Notes under the pieces: generated by a model
Told to the model about the DNA's origin: nothing
The model's input: the letters and a program-made list of their open reading frames with translations, nothing else
The model's database searches: none
NCBI GenBank assembly: GCA_030538415.1
Contig: JAUNTY010000013.1
Span: 1 to 58,178 of the forward strand
Source: Neisseria sp.
Lineage (GTDB): Bacteria; Pseudomonadota; Gammaproteobacteria; Burkholderiales; Neisseriaceae
DNA length: 58,178 nucleotides
Reading direction: 5' to 3'
Shown here: one piece after another, positions 25,117 to 33,854 of the stretch
Position numbering within the stretch: the first letter of the stretch is position 1
Layout of the letters: every line of letters begins with the position of its first letter
Position numbers and translations under genes: made by a program

Positions 25117-25691
25117 AAAGATGGCGTTCCGGCTGGTTGTTTCCTTTGGTGCTGGCCATCTGCCTCGGCGGCCTGAGCGCATGGCTCGGCCGCATCAGCG
25201 AAGTGGATGTGGAAGAGGTGGTGCTGAATCCCAATGAGCCGCAATATTCGATGGCCGGTATTGACGGCAAGCGGTTTGATGATGCAGGCCGTCTGAAAGA
25301 AAACCTCGGCGCCGAGAGCGCCTGGCAGTTGCCGAAAAGCGATGAGGTTTATTTTTCACAGCCGCAACTGGCGCTTTATGCCGACGGGAAAGTGTTGTAT
25401 GACGTCAAAAGCGAGGAAGCCCGTTACAATACCGACAGCCGCCAGGTGCAGTTTGAGAAAAACGTGGTGTTGACCAAGGCCGCCGATGCGCAGCGCCCTG
25501 CCGGTATTCTGGAAACCAGCATGCTGATGGTGGACACGCAAACCGAAATCGCCCAAACCAGCGAGCCTGTAAGCTATCAATACGGCCAGTCGCACGGCAC
25601 GGCCAACGGCCTGACTTACGACCACAACAAAGGTCTGTTGAATTTACCATCCCGAGTGAGAGCCATTATTTATGACCCCAAAAATCCTTAA
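25113..25691 (+). CDS. lptC: LPS export ABC transporter periplasmic protein LptC
   Basis: 192 residues. An N-terminal transmembrane anchor (about 6-24) is followed by a periplasmic beta-jellyroll that receives LPS from LptBFG and hands it to LptA. Segments QPQLALYADGKVLYDVKSEEARYN and VQFEKNVVL fit the LptC family. It overlaps kdsC by 4 and lptA by 20 bases. An in-frame DUS encodes DAGRLKENLG. Confidence 0.9.
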   Translation: MKRWRSGWLFPLVLAICLGGLSAWLGRISEVDVEEVVLNPNEPQYSMAGIDGKRFDDAGRLKENLGAESAWQLPKSDEVYFSQPQLALYADGKVLYDVKSEEARYNTDSRQVQFEKNVVLTKAADAQRPAGILETSMLMVDTQTEIAQTSEPVSYQYGQSHGTANGLTYDHNKGLLNLPSRVRAIIYDPKNP

Positions 25692-26178
25692 AGCCGTCAT
25701 GTGTGCGGCACTGGTTGCGGCCGCATCTCCCGTGCTGGCGCTGGAAAGCGACCGCAGCAAACCGATTGAAATCGAAGCCGACCAAGGTTCGCTCGATCAG
25801 GCCAACCAGGTGACCACTTTCAGCGGCAACGTCATCATCAAGCAGGGCACGCTGAACATCCGCGCCGGCAGCGTGCGGGTGTCACGCGACGGCAAAGGGC
25901 AGCAGCAGATGAGCGCCAGCGGCAGCCCGGTGCATTTCAGCCAGACGCTGGACGGCAATAAAGGCACGGTCAACGGCCAGGCCAACAATGTCGAATATTC
26001 TTCTGCCACCGGCATTGTGAAGCTGACCGGCAATGCCAAAGTGCAGCGCGGCGGCGACCGTGCCGAGGGCGCCAGCATCACCTACAACACCCGCACCGAA
26101 GTATATAACGTCAGCGGCAGCAAAAGCGCATCCGGCAGCGGCAAGCGGGTGACCGTGGTGATTCAGCCCAACCAGTAA
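25672..26178 (+). CDS. lptA: LPS transport periplasmic protein LptA
   Basis: 168 residues with a cleavable signal (MTPKILKAVMCAALVAAASP, cut after VLA). The OstA-like jellyroll covers 30-150: IEIEADQGSLDQANQVTTFSG, FSQTLDGNKGTVNGQAN and RAEGASITYN. It oligomerises into the periplasmic bridge carrying LPS to LptDE. The start lies inside the lptC 3' end. A DUS pair separates it from lptB. Confidence 0.93.
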   Translation: MTPKILKAVMCAALVAAASPVLALESDRSKPIEIEADQGSLDQANQVTTFSGNVIIKQGTLNIRAGSVRVSRDGKGQQQMSASGSPVHFSQTLDGNKGTVNGQANNVEYSSATGIVKLTGNAKVQRGGDRAEGASITYNTRTEVYNVSGSKSASGSGKRVTVVIQPNQ

Positions 26179-26222
26179 CGCGGCACCGTTGTCTGCACCA
26201 ACGGCAGCGGCATGGTCATCAC

Positions 26223-26256
26223 AGGCCGTCTGAAAAGATACCGTTTCAGACGGCCT
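26223..26256. repeat. Inverted DUS pair between lptA and lptB
   Basis: AGGCCGTCTGAAA and its inverted copy around an 8-base loop. No T-run follows, so read-through into lptB is possible. Confidence 0.8.
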
Positions 26257-26305
26257 TAAAAACCACTACAATGTAATGTAAGCATTTATCATCAGAGTAA
26301 CGCCC

Positions 26306-27040
26306 ATGGATATCAAACGCAGCCGTTTGAAGGCACAAAACCTGCAAAAAAGTTTCAAGAAACGCCAGGTGGTGAAAGATTTTTCGCTGGATATTGAAAG
26401 CGGCGAAGTCGTCGGCCTGCTGGGCCCCAACGGAGCCGGTAAAACCACCAGCTTCTACATGATTGTCGGCCTGATTGCAGCTGACGGCGGCAGCGTGGAG
26501 CTCGATGGCCGCGAAATCCGCCATCTGCCGATTCACGAACGCGCCCGCTTAGGTTTGGGCTATCTGCCGCAGGAAGCTTCGATTTTCCGCAAAATGACCG
26601 TGGAGCAGAACATCCGCGCCATTCTGGAAATCAGCCTGAAAGACAAAAGCCGGATGGATACCGAGCTGGATCGGCTGCTGGCCGATTTGAACATCGAACG
26701 CCTACGCAACAGCCCGGCGCCTTCGTTGTCGGGCGGCGAGCGCCGACGGGTGGAAATCGCCCGCGTGCTGGCGATGCAGCCGCGTTTTATTCTGCTTGAC
26801 GAACCGTTTGCCGGTGTGGATCCGATTGCGGTGTTGGACATCCAGAAAATCATCGAATTCCTGAAAACCCGCGGCATCGGCGTGTTGATTACCGACCACA
26901 ACGTGCGCGAAACCCTGCGCATCTGCGACCGTGCCTACATCATCAGCGAAGGCACGGTGCTGGCTTCGGGGCACCCCGACGAGCTGGTCAACGACGAACA
27001 GGTGCGCGCCGTGTATCTGGGTGAAAACTTTGATTATTAA
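26306..27040 (+). CDS. lptB: LPS export ABC transporter ATP-binding protein LptB
   Basis: 244 residues. Cytoplasmic ATPase of the LptB2FGC exporter. Walker A GPNGAGKTT at 40-48, signature LSGGE at 140-144, Walker B ILLDEP at 161-166 and switch H197 in ITDHN. The long C-terminal tail HPDELVNDEQVRAVYLGENF is diagnostic of LptB. Followed after 6 bases by rpoN, the widespread proteobacterial order. Confidence 0.96.
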   Translation: MDIKRSRLKAQNLQKSFKKRQVVKDFSLDIESGEVVGLLGPNGAGKTTSFYMIVGLIAADGGSVELDGREIRHLPIHERARLGLGYLPQEASIFRKMTVEQNIRAILEISLKDKSRMDTELDRLLADLNIERLRNSPAPSLSGGERRRVEIARVLAMQPRFILLDEPFAGVDPIAVLDIQKIIEFLKTRGIGVLITDHNVRETLRICDRAYIISEGTVLASGHPDELVNDEQVRAVYLGENFDY

Positions 27041-27046
27041 GCGCCT

Positions 27047-28399
27047 ATGAACCGCCCCGCTTTCCAGCTAAAACTCAAACAAACCCAGCAACTGAGCCAA
27101 AGCCTGCAGCAATCCTTGCGCATCTTGCAGATGTCCGGCCTCGAGCTGGAGCGTGAAGTGGACGACTGGCTGCAGGACAACCCCTTGTTGGAGCGTGCGG
27201 AAAGCAGCGAAGAGGGGCATGCCGAACCCGTACATGTATCGGCCGCCATCAGTAAAAGCAGCCAGTTGGGCGGTGAAGATGCGGAAGACGTCTGGGCGAC
27301 CATTGCCGAAGAAGAGGATTTCAACGCCTTTCTGCACAAGCAGGTATGCGAGCATCCGCTCAGTGAACGTGAAGCCGCGCTGGTGCATATCCTGATAGAT
27401 TTTCTTGACGACCAGGGCTACCTAGTCGACAGCCTGAGCGATATCATTGATTACACGCCGTTGGAATGGATGCTGGATGAAGACGGCCTGCAGGAAGCGC
27501 TCGACAAGCTGCAATTGTTTGATCCGGCGGGCGTGGGGGCTGCGGGTCTGGGCGAGTCGCTGCTGTTACAATTGCAGCGTCTGCCGCCTTCGGACGCACG
27601 CCGCTGCGCCGCCCGGATTGTGCACCTGTTTCTGGATGATTTGGGCAGAAGCCGCCAACAGAATATCGCCAAATTCAAAAAAAACCTGCCTGACGATACC
27701 GATACCATTGAAGCCGCGCTGGATTTGATTGCCACACTCAACCCTTATCCCGCATATGGCTTCGCCTCGGCCGAGCCGACCGCCTATGTGCAGCCGGATG
27801 TGTGGGTGCGGGAGGGCAAGGCAGGTTGGGTGGTGAGCAGCAATGAGGCCGCCTGGCCGAAGGTGAAGCTCAACCGCGAATACTGCGACATGCTCGAAGA
27901 GGCCGCCGGTGTAGACAAGGTCTGGAAAGAAAAGATGGCCGAGGCGCGGCAGAAAATCGACAGCCTGGCACACCGCAAAAGCACGGTTTTGCAGCTGGCG
28001 GAATATATTGTTGAACGGCAAGAAGATTTTTTCATTTTCGGCGAAATCGGCCTCAGACCCATGCTGCTGAAAGATGCCGCCGCCGAGCTGGGCGTGGCGG
28101 AAAGCACGGTTTCGCGGGCGGTCAACCATAAATATTTAGCTTGCCCGCGCGGCATGTTTGCGTTACGCTATTTCTTCACACAGGCCGTTGCCACCGACGA
28201 TGGCGAGGGTGCCAGCCAAAGCGCCGTGAAGGCCATCATCGGCAGCCTGATTGAATCGGAAAGCAAGCGCAAGCCGTATTCAGACGAAGCCTTGAGCAAG
28301 TTGTTGAAGCAACAGGGTATCGACATTGCCCGCCGTACCGTAACCAAATATCGGGAGGCCTTGAATATCCCGCCGACGCACCAACGCAAACAGCAATAA
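27047..28399 (+). CDS. rpoN: RNA polymerase sigma-54 factor
   Basis: 450 residues, full length. Region I is Gln/Leu-rich (FQLKLKQTQQLSQSLQQSLRI in outline, residues 6-27), the core-binding region covers about 100-320, the helix-turn-helix includes ELGVAESTVSRAVNHKY, and the RpoN box ARRTVTKYRE is at 428-437. It recognises -24/-12 promoters and needs an AAA+ activator. In gonococcus the rpoN-like sequence is known to be defective, so an intact gene is notable. No enhancer-binding activator gene is in the window. Downstream is hpf. Confidence 0.93.
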   Translation: MNRPAFQLKLKQTQQLSQSLQQSLRILQMSGLELEREVDDWLQDNPLLERAESSEEGHAEPVHVSAAISKSSQLGGEDAEDVWATIAEEEDFNAFLHKQVCEHPLSEREAALVHILIDFLDDQGYLVDSLSDIIDYTPLEWMLDEDGLQEALDKLQLFDPAGVGAAGLGESLLLQLQRLPPSDARRCAARIVHLFLDDLGRSRQQNIAKFKKNLPDDTDTIEAALDLIATLNPYPAYGFASAEPTAYVQPDVWVREGKAGWVVSSNEAAWPKVKLNREYCDMLEEAAGVDKVWKEKMAEARQKIDSLAHRKSTVLQLAEYIVERQEDFFIFGEIGLRPMLLKDAAAELGVAESTVSRAVNHKYLACPRGMFALRYFFTQAVATDDGEGASQSAVKAIIGSLIESESKRKPYSDEALSKLLKQQGIDIARRTVTKYREALNIPPTHQRKQQ

Positions 28400-28478
28400 T
28401 AACAACACGGGTGCCGACCAACCATTAACAGGGGCTGTGTGATACAGCCTGAAACCCCCCAACCGAAGGAGCAGCATC

Positions 28479-28802
28479 ATGAATCTGAAAATTACCGGTT
28501 TGAATTTCGACGTAACTGAAGCCATCAAAAATCATGTCTCTTCCAAATTGGAACGCATCAGCCGCCATGCCGATAACGTGATTTCCGTGACCGTGACCCT
28601 ATCGGTAGAAAAAATGAACAACAAAGCTGAGGTCGATGTGCATTTGGCGGGCAAAGATTTGCACGTTGAAGCAGTAGAATCCGATATGTATGCCGCGGTA
28701 GACGTGTTGATGGACAAGCTGGATCGCGCGATTCTGAAACACAAGGGCAAGGTCAACGACGTACGCTCGGCTCCCGCGCCTGCACCGGTTACCGAAGACT
28801 GA
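28479..28802 (+). CDS. hpf: Ribosome hibernation promoting factor
   Basis: 107 residues: a short-form HPF/YfiA protein that binds the 30S decoding region and drives 100S or hibernating ribosomes. Begins MNLKITGLNFDVTEAIKNHV; KAEVDVHLAGKDLHVEAVESDMYAAVD in outline is the conserved core, and the tail is Ala/Pro. A GGAG-type site precedes the ATG. Its place after rpoN is conserved, but ptsN, the usual next gene, is missing; a terminator follows instead. Confidence 0.94.
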   Translation: MNLKITGLNFDVTEAIKNHVSSKLERISRHADNVISVTVTLSVEKMNNKAEVDVHLAGKDLHVEAVESDMYAAVDVLMDKLDRAILKHKGKVNDVRSAPAPAPVTED

Positions 28803-28817
28803 CCGTCAGCCGGATTG

Positions 28818-28850
28818 AAAACAGCCCCGAATCAGATTCGGGGCTGTTTT
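28818..28850 (+). terminator. Terminator after hpf
   Basis: AAAACAGCCCCGAATC and GATTCGGGGCTGTTTT form a perfect 16-bp stem with a minimal loop. Confidence 0.88.
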
Positions 28851-28942
28851 GCAAAGGTCTCAGGCCGTCTGAAAATTAATTCATCTGGCTGAGACCGTTG
28901 TAAAAAATAACGTCGCCCCGTTCAGACAGGTACCCAGCTTCA

Positions 28943-29830
28943 TCAGCGCTTCACGCCGCTGAGGCAGGCCCAGCCGTTGTCGGTTTGGGCGGGGGCGAGG
29001 TCAAACCATTGGGTGTAGATTTCACTCATTTCTTCGATTTGTTCCTCCAAAATGCCGGAAAGCACGATGCGGCCGCCTTGTCTGGTGCGCCCTGCCAGCA
29101 TGTCGCCGAGCATACGCAGCGGGTTGGCCAGAATATTGGCAACCACTACGTCAAACTGACCTTCGGGCAGCGCGTCGGGCAGGTAAAAGCGGGCGGCCAC
29201 GTTGTTTTGTGCGGCGTTGTCGTTGCTGGTGCGGATGGCCTGCTCGTCGATGTCCACACCGGTGGCACTGCCTGCGCCGAGCTTGAGTGCGGCAATGGCG
29301 AGAATGCCGGAGCCGCAGCCGTAATCCAGCAGGCTTTCGCCGTCTTGCAGGTGGTTGTCGAGCCATTGCAGGCAAAGGTGGGTGGTAGGATGGCTGCCGG
29401 TGCCGAAGGCCAGACCGGGATCGAGTTGCAGATTGACAGCATCGGCATCGGGCGCTTCGTGCCAAGAGGGTGTAATCCACAAGCGTCCGGAAATTTTAAT
29501 CGGGTCAAACTGGGATTGGGTCAGGCGCACCCAATCTTGCTCGGGCAATAGCTCGGTTTCGTAAAGCGGCAGGTCGATGCCGCATTGTTCGGCGGCTGCG
29601 GCGATGATGGGGGCGATGTCGGCGTGTTCGTCAAACAGGGCGATGACTTTGCTTTGCTGCCAGAGCTGTTCGGCGGGCATGCCCGGTTCGCCGAAAATCG
29701 CCTGCTCGTTGGCAGTGCCCGCGTAGGCGTCTTCAATGGCGGCGGAGAGGGCGCCGTGTTCCATCAGAGCGTCGGAGAGCGGCTCGGCGATGTGGTCGTT
29801 GACTGCGATGGTGGTTTGCTGGTAGGCCAT
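28943..29830 (-). CDS. prmA: Ribosomal protein L11 methyltransferase
   Basis: 295 residues. SAM-dependent trimethylation of L11. N-terminal substrate-recognition domain (1-60), then a class I methyltransferase: LDYGCGSGILAIAALKLGA, VDIDEQAI, and the post-II motif VVANILANPL. GLAFGTGSHPTTHLCL is a PrmA-specific segment. Single gene; a DUS and a degenerate inverted copy lie before the start. Confidence 0.95.
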   Translation of the reverse strand: MAYQQTTIAVNDHIAEPLSDALMEHGALSAAIEDAYAGTANEQAIFGEPGMPAEQLWQQSKVIALFDEHADIAPIIAAAAEQCGIDLPLYETELLPEQDWVRLTQSQFDPIKISGRLWITPSWHEAPDADAVNLQLDPGLAFGTGSHPTTHLCLQWLDNHLQDGESLLDYGCGSGILAIAALKLGAGSATGVDIDEQAIRTSNDNAAQNNVAARFYLPDALPEGQFDVVVANILANPLRMLGDMLAGRTRQGGRIVLSGILEEQIEEMSEIYTQWFDLAPAQTDNGWACLSGVKR

Positions 29831-29946
29831 AATGTTTTCCGAGTGAAAGGCCGTCTGAAAGCTTTGCAGGTTTCAAACGGCGCCGAGATTGTGGTGGATA
29901 CGGATTTTATTACATTCTAATGGATTGGCAGGGAGCGAGAAAGCAT

Positions 29947-30155
29947 TATAGAAGGAAAAACTTACTTTAATACAAGGCAGCAAGCCGCAGACAGTACAGA
30001 TATAGTGAAAAAACTTACTCTACTACCGCGTTGCTGCGCCTAGCCGTACTACTTGTACTGTCTGCGGCTTGCTGCCTTGTATTAAAGTAAGTTTTTCCAC
30101 TATAGTACGGCCAGGCGCAGCAACGCCGTAGTAGGAATTAAGTTTTCCCTCTATA
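29947..30155. repeat. Correia-like MITE, subfamily B, disrupted by a second copy
   Basis: The outer element begins TATAGAAGGAAAAACTTAC and ends AGTTTTCCCTCTATA. Its core is interrupted after CAGACAGTACAGATA by a complete second element (30001-30104) and resumes TAGTACGGCCAGGCGC. Ends have drifted from the consensus TATAGTGGAAAAACTTA, consistent with an older insertion. Confidence 0.8.
30001..30104. repeat. Inner Correia-like MITE, subfamily B
   Basis: A complete element, TATAGTGAAAAAACTTACTC to AAGTTTTTCCACTATA, inserted in opposite orientation at the TA of the outer core, with TA present at both junctions. Confidence 0.85.
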
Positions 30156-30198
30156 CATTGCTTGTGGCAGGCAGAAATGCTGCAAGCAGAACATAAAA

Positions 30199-30231
30199 AG
30201 GCCGTCTGAACCTGATGCTTTCAGACGGCCT
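30199..30231 (-). terminator. DUS-pair terminator of accC
   Basis: AGGCCGTCTGAA and its inverted copy with a 9-base loop, followed by TTTTTATG on the minus strand. Confidence 0.8.
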
Positions 30232-30252
30232 CGGTGAATCGGGTGTTCCGAT

Positions 30253-31614
30253 TTATTCCGCCAGCTTGGCTTTGCGCGCTTCCAGCCATTTTTCCAGATA
30301 GTGGATGCTGACGCCGCCTTCGCTGAAGCCCGGGTCGGTAAATAGGTCGCGGTGCAAGGCAGCGTTGGTTTTGATGCCGGTGATGGCCAGCTCGGCCATG
30401 GCGACGCGCATTTTGGCCATTGCCTGCTCACGGGTTTTGCCGTGTACGCAGATTTTGCCGATGAGGCTGTCGTAGTTGGGCGGGATGCGGTAGCCTTGGT
30501 AAATGTGGCTGTCGACGCGGATGCCGGGGCCGCCGGGCAGGTGGCAGCTGGTAATCAGGCCGGGGCTGGGGATGAAGTTGTAGGGGTCTTCGGCGTTGAT
30601 GCGGCATTCGAAGGCGTGGCCTTCAAGCTGGATGTCGGCTTGGCTGTATTGCAGCGGCAGGCCGCTGGCCACGCGGATTTGCTCTTGCACGATGTCGACG
30701 CCGCTGATGAGCTCGGTTACGGGGTGTTCGACCTGCACGCGGGTGTTCATTTCGATAAAGAAAAATTCGCCGTCTTCATACAGAAATTCGAAGGTGCCGG
30801 CGCCACGGTAGCCGATGCGTTGGCAGGCGGCCACACAGGCTTCGCCGATTTGGGCGCGCTCGGCTTCGGTGATGCCGGGTGCGGGGGCTTCTTCAATCAC
30901 TTTCTGGTGGCGGCGCTGCAATGAGCAGTCGCGTTCGCCCAGATAAATGGCGTTGCCGTGTTCGTCGGCCAAAACTTGGATTTCCACGTGGCGCGGTTTT
31001 TGCAGGTAGCGCTCCATGTATACCATCGGGTTGCCGAATGCGGCACCGGCTTCGGTTTTGGTCATTTCCACTGAGCGGATGAGGTCTTCTTTTTTCTCGA
31101 CCACACGCATGCCGCGGCCGCCGCCGCCGCCGGACGCTTTGATGATGACGGGGAAGCCGACTTGGTCGGCGATTTTGAGGATTTCGGCATCATCATCGGG
31201 CAGGGCGCCGTCGGAACCGGGCACGCAGGGTACGCCGGCTTCAATCATGGCGTGTTTGGCAGACACTTTGTCGCCCATCAGGCGGATGGTGTCGGCGCGC
31301 GGGCCGATGAAGGTAAAGCCGGATTGTTCGACCTGTTCGGCAAAATTGGCGTTTTCGGCCAAAAAGCCGTAGCCGGGGTGGATGGCGTCGGCACCGGTCA
31401 CTTCTGCGGCAGAGATGATGGCGGGTACGTTGAGGTAGCTTTGTGCGGAAGGCGCAGGGCCGATACAGACGGATTCGTCGGCCAGCTTGACGTGCAGGCT
31501 GTCTTTGTCTGCTTCGGAATGCACGGCCACGGTGGCGATGCCCATTTCGCGACAGGCCCGCAAAATGCGCAACGCGATTTCGCCGCGGTTGGCAATCAGG
31601 ACTTTTTCTAACAT
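30253..31614 (-). CDS. accC: Acetyl-CoA carboxylase, biotin carboxylase subunit
   Basis: 453 residues. ATP-dependent carboxylation of biotin on BCCP, first half-reaction of malonyl-CoA synthesis. N-terminal [17 protein letters not shown], the ATP-grasp glycine loop [28 protein letters not shown] with catalytic residues, and [10 protein letters not shown] are intact. Second gene of accB-accC; a DUS-based hairpin lies in the 98-base gap. Confidence 0.97.
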   Translation of the reverse strand: MLEKVLIANRGEIALRILRACREMGIATVAVHSEADKDSLHVKLADESVCIGPAPSAQSYLNVPAIISAAEVTGADAIHPGYGFLAENANFAEQVEQSGFTFIGPRADTIRLMGDKVSAKHAMIEAGVPCVPGSDGALPDDDAEILKIADQVGFPVIIKASGGGGGRGMRVVEKKEDLIRSVEMTKTEAGAAFGNPMVYMERYLQKPRHVEIQVLADEHGNAIYLGERDCSLQRRHQKVIEEAPAPGITEAERAQIGEACVAACQRIGYRGAGTFEFLYEDGEFFFIEMNTRVQVEHPVTELISGVDIVQEQIRVASGLPLQYSQADIQLEGHAFECRINAEDPYNFIPSPGLITSCHLPGGPGIRVDSHIYQGYRIPPNYDSLIGKICVHGKTREQAMAKMRVAMAELAITGIKTNAALHRDLFTDPGFSEGGVSIHYLEKWLEARKAKLAE

Positions 31615-31669
31615 AAGGTATCTTTCAGAAGGTGTTCAAAGCCTTTTGCAAGGCCTGGCTCTGACAAGG

Positions 31670-31708
31670 TTTCAGACGGCCTTTCTGGATTAAAAAGGCC
31701 GTCTGAAA
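31670..31708 (-). promoter_or_regulatory. DUS hairpin inside the accB-accC operon
   Basis: TTTCAGACGGCCTTT and AAAGGCCGTCTGAAA form a 15-bp stem with a 9-base loop, arms in the opposite order to most DUS terminators. Being intra-operonic it may attenuate accC or mark an mRNA end. Confidence 0.55.
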
Positions 31709-31712
31709 GGGT

Positions 31713-32165
31713 TTATTCGATGATAAACAGCGGTTCGCCGTATTCTACCGGCTGGCCGTTTTCAATCAGGATTTCTTTGACGACGCCGGATTTTTCGGCT
31801 TCGATTTCGTTCATCAGCTTCATGGCTTCGATGATGCAGAGGGTGTCGCCGGCTTTGACGTTTTGGCCGACTTCGACAAATGCCGGCGCGCTGGGGCTGG
31901 GCGCGCGGTAGAAAGTGCCGACCATCGGTGATTTTTGTGCGTTGCTGAGGTCTTTGCCGGCCGGAGCGGCGGCAACAGCCGGAGCTGCCGCGGGTGCGGC
32001 GACAGGCGCAGCGGCGATTTGGGGCGCAGGCGCGGCATAAACGGGCGCCTGCTGGGCGATAGAACGGGTGATGCGTACTTTTTCTTCGCCTTCGGTGACC
32101 TCGATTTCGGCGATGCCGGATTCTTCAACAAGATCAATCAGTTTTTTGAGTTTACGTAAGTCCAT
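31713..32165 (-). CDS. accB: Acetyl-CoA carboxylase, biotin carboxyl carrier protein
   Basis: 150 residues. Biotin is attached at K116 in EAMKLMNE. N-terminal helical part [20 protein letters not shown] in outline, an Ala/Pro linker (about 40-75), and a C-terminal biotinyl domain with the thumb-bearing segment. Carries CO2 between AccC and AccAD. First gene of accB-accC. Confidence 0.97.
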   Translation of the reverse strand: MDLRKLKKLIDLVEESGIAEIEVTEGEEKVRITRSIAQQAPVYAAPAPQIAAAPVAAPAAAPAVAAAPAGKDLSNAQKSPMVGTFYRAPSPSAPAFVEVGQNVKAGDTLCIIEAMKLMNEIEAEKSGVVKEILIENGQPVEYGEPLFIIE

Positions 32166-32650
32166 GTTATGTCCTTTTGGTAAGGTATGCGTTATTGGCA
32201 GACAGGGGGCTGCGGATGTTGTCAGGCAATGCCGGCAAGCATCGGAAATGTGTGTCGGCGAGCCGGGTCATGAGCTGGATTGGGATGCAGCTTTCAGGCT
32301 GCTACAGGAAAATAATAATGGTGCATTTTCGCTAACTTGCTGCTAAATGTCTAGCAAAATATCAAAAAAAGGCATTTTTTCAGGCTAAAGGACGATTTTG
32401 GAGCTGGGTGAAAAGTGCGGAAAAAGGCTTGGGAGTATTTATTCTAAAGGAGGGATGGGAGATAGAGGCCGTCTGAAAAAAAAACGCAGGCATCAAGGCA
32501 ATGCCAATGGAAGGAGCCTTGCTCAACAAAGGCAAACGATGCGGGCGGTGGTTCAAGCTTGCTGACGTGTTGCCGTGTTTGTATGTTTGGGTATCATTGC
32601 CGGGATTATCCGCTATATAATGCCGCTTTGATGAAATCAAGCAGAAAAAC
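32166..32650. other. Divergent intergenic region accB / queA
   Basis: About 485 bases without a gene. It holds a single DUS (near 32466), an AT-rich half (32300-32400) expected to contain the accB promoter, a short inverted repeat TGCTAGACATTTAGCA near 32348, and the queA -10 box. No convincing -35/-10 pair for accB could be fixed by eye. Confidence 0.5.
32616..32621 (+). promoter_or_regulatory. -10 box of queA
   Basis: TATAAT, within TATATAAT, 30 bases before the queA ATG. The -35 region at normal spacing is weak. Confidence 0.5.
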
Positions 32651-33685
32651 ATGCATATTTCCGATTTTGATTTTGAGCTGCCCGACGAGCTGATTGCCCA
32701 GCATCCGCCTGCCGAGCGCGGCAGCAGCCGCCTCTTGGTGGCGCTGCCGGACGAGCCGTTGCAGGATGCGGCGTTTGGCGGGCTCTTGCAATGGGTGGCA
32801 CCCGGTGATGTATTGGTGTTCAACAATACAAAAGTCATGAAGGCGCGTCTGTTTGGCCAAAAAGCCAGCGGCGGCAGGATTGAGGCATTGGTCGAACGGG
32901 TGTTGGACGAGCATACTGCGCTGGCGCATATCCGCTCGTCGAAGTCACCGAAGCCAGGAGCGGAGCTGGTGTTTGAAGGCGGCGTGAGCGCCACCATGCT
33001 GGAGCGCGCGGGCGAATTGTTTTGCCTGCGTTTTGCGGGCGGGCAGAATGTTTATGAGATTTTGGCGCAAAACGGCCACCTGCCGCTGCCGCCTTATATC
33101 GAACGTGCGGCCGGAGATGAGGACGACAGTCGCTATCAGACGGTATATGCCAAGCATCAGGGCGCAGTGGCCGCGCCGACGGCAGGCCTGCATTTTACCG
33201 ATGCGCTGTTGGCAGAGCTGCGGGCGGGCGGCGTACACATGGCGGAAGTGACGCTGCATGTGGGTGCGGGGACGTTCCAGCCGGTGCGGGTAGACAATAT
33301 CGCCGAGCACAAAATGCACAGCGAATGGTTTGAAGTGCCCGAGGCAACAGTGGCGGCGGTAGAGGAGGCCAAAGCGCGCGGCAATCGGGTATGGGCGGTC
33401 GGCACTACTTCCATGCGGGCGCTCGAATCGGCGGCGGCTGCCACAGGCCGTCTGAAAGCAGGGTGTGGCGATACCGACATTTTCATTACGCCGGGTTACC
33501 GCTTTAATGTGGTTGACCGCCTGATTACCAATTTCCATTTGCCGAAATCCACGTTGTTGATGTTGGTGAGTGCTTTTTCGGGAACGGCGCATATCCGCTC
33601 GCTTTATCAGCATGCAATAGGGCAGCGATACCGTTTTTTCAGCTATGGCGATGCGATGATTTTGGGCAGGAAAGAAAACGGATGA
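32651..33685 (+). CDS. queA: tRNA preQ1(34) S-adenosylmethionine ribosyltransferase-isomerase
   Basis: 344 residues. Transfers and isomerises ribose from SAM onto preQ1 at the tRNA wobble position, giving epoxyqueuosine. Begins [22 protein letters not shown] in outline; [26 protein letters not shown] and [16 protein letters not shown] are family blocks. Single gene ending at a very strong DUS hairpin. Confidence 0.96.
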   Translation: MHISDFDFELPDELIAQHPPAERGSSRLLVALPDEPLQDAAFGGLLQWVAPGDVLVFNNTKVMKARLFGQKASGGRIEALVERVLDEHTALAHIRSSKSPKPGAELVFEGGVSATMLERAGELFCLRFAGGQNVYEILAQNGHLPLPPYIERAAGDEDDSRYQTVYAKHQGAVAAPTAGLHFTDALLAELRAGGVHMAEVTLHVGAGTFQPVRVDNIAEHKMHSEWFEVPEATVAAVEEAKARGNRVWAVGTTSMRALESAAAATGRLKAGCGDTDIFITPGYRFNVVDRLITNFHLPKSTLLMLVSAFSGTAHIRSLYQHAIGQRYRFFSYGDAMILGRKENG

Positions 33686-33687
33686 CA

Positions 33688-33730
33688 AGCAACAGGCCGT
33701 CTGAAAGCGGGTTTCAGACGGCCTGTTGCT
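33688..33730 (+). terminator. Extended DUS-pair terminator of queA
   Basis: AGCAACAGGCCGTCTGAAA and its perfect complement (19-bp stem) flank GCGGG, followed by TTTTGC. Confidence 0.88.
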
Positions 33731-33811
33731 TTTGCAAAATCCCCCGCTCGTTTATAGATTTTTGTTGTTTGGCGGTGTGCAATGTATGAAATGTGGCGCC
33801 AACAGCATGCC

Positions 33812-33846
33812 AAAAAAGATACCGCCGGAAAGGCGGTATCTTTTTT
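33812..33846. terminator. Bidirectional terminator at the end of the polysaccharide operon
   Basis: AAAAAAGATACCGCC and GGCGGTATCTTTTTT form a 15-bp stem with A/T runs on both sides. It lies just after the wzc stop and should end the 18-gene minus-strand operon. Confidence 0.88.
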
Positions 33847-33854
33847 GGCTGTTA

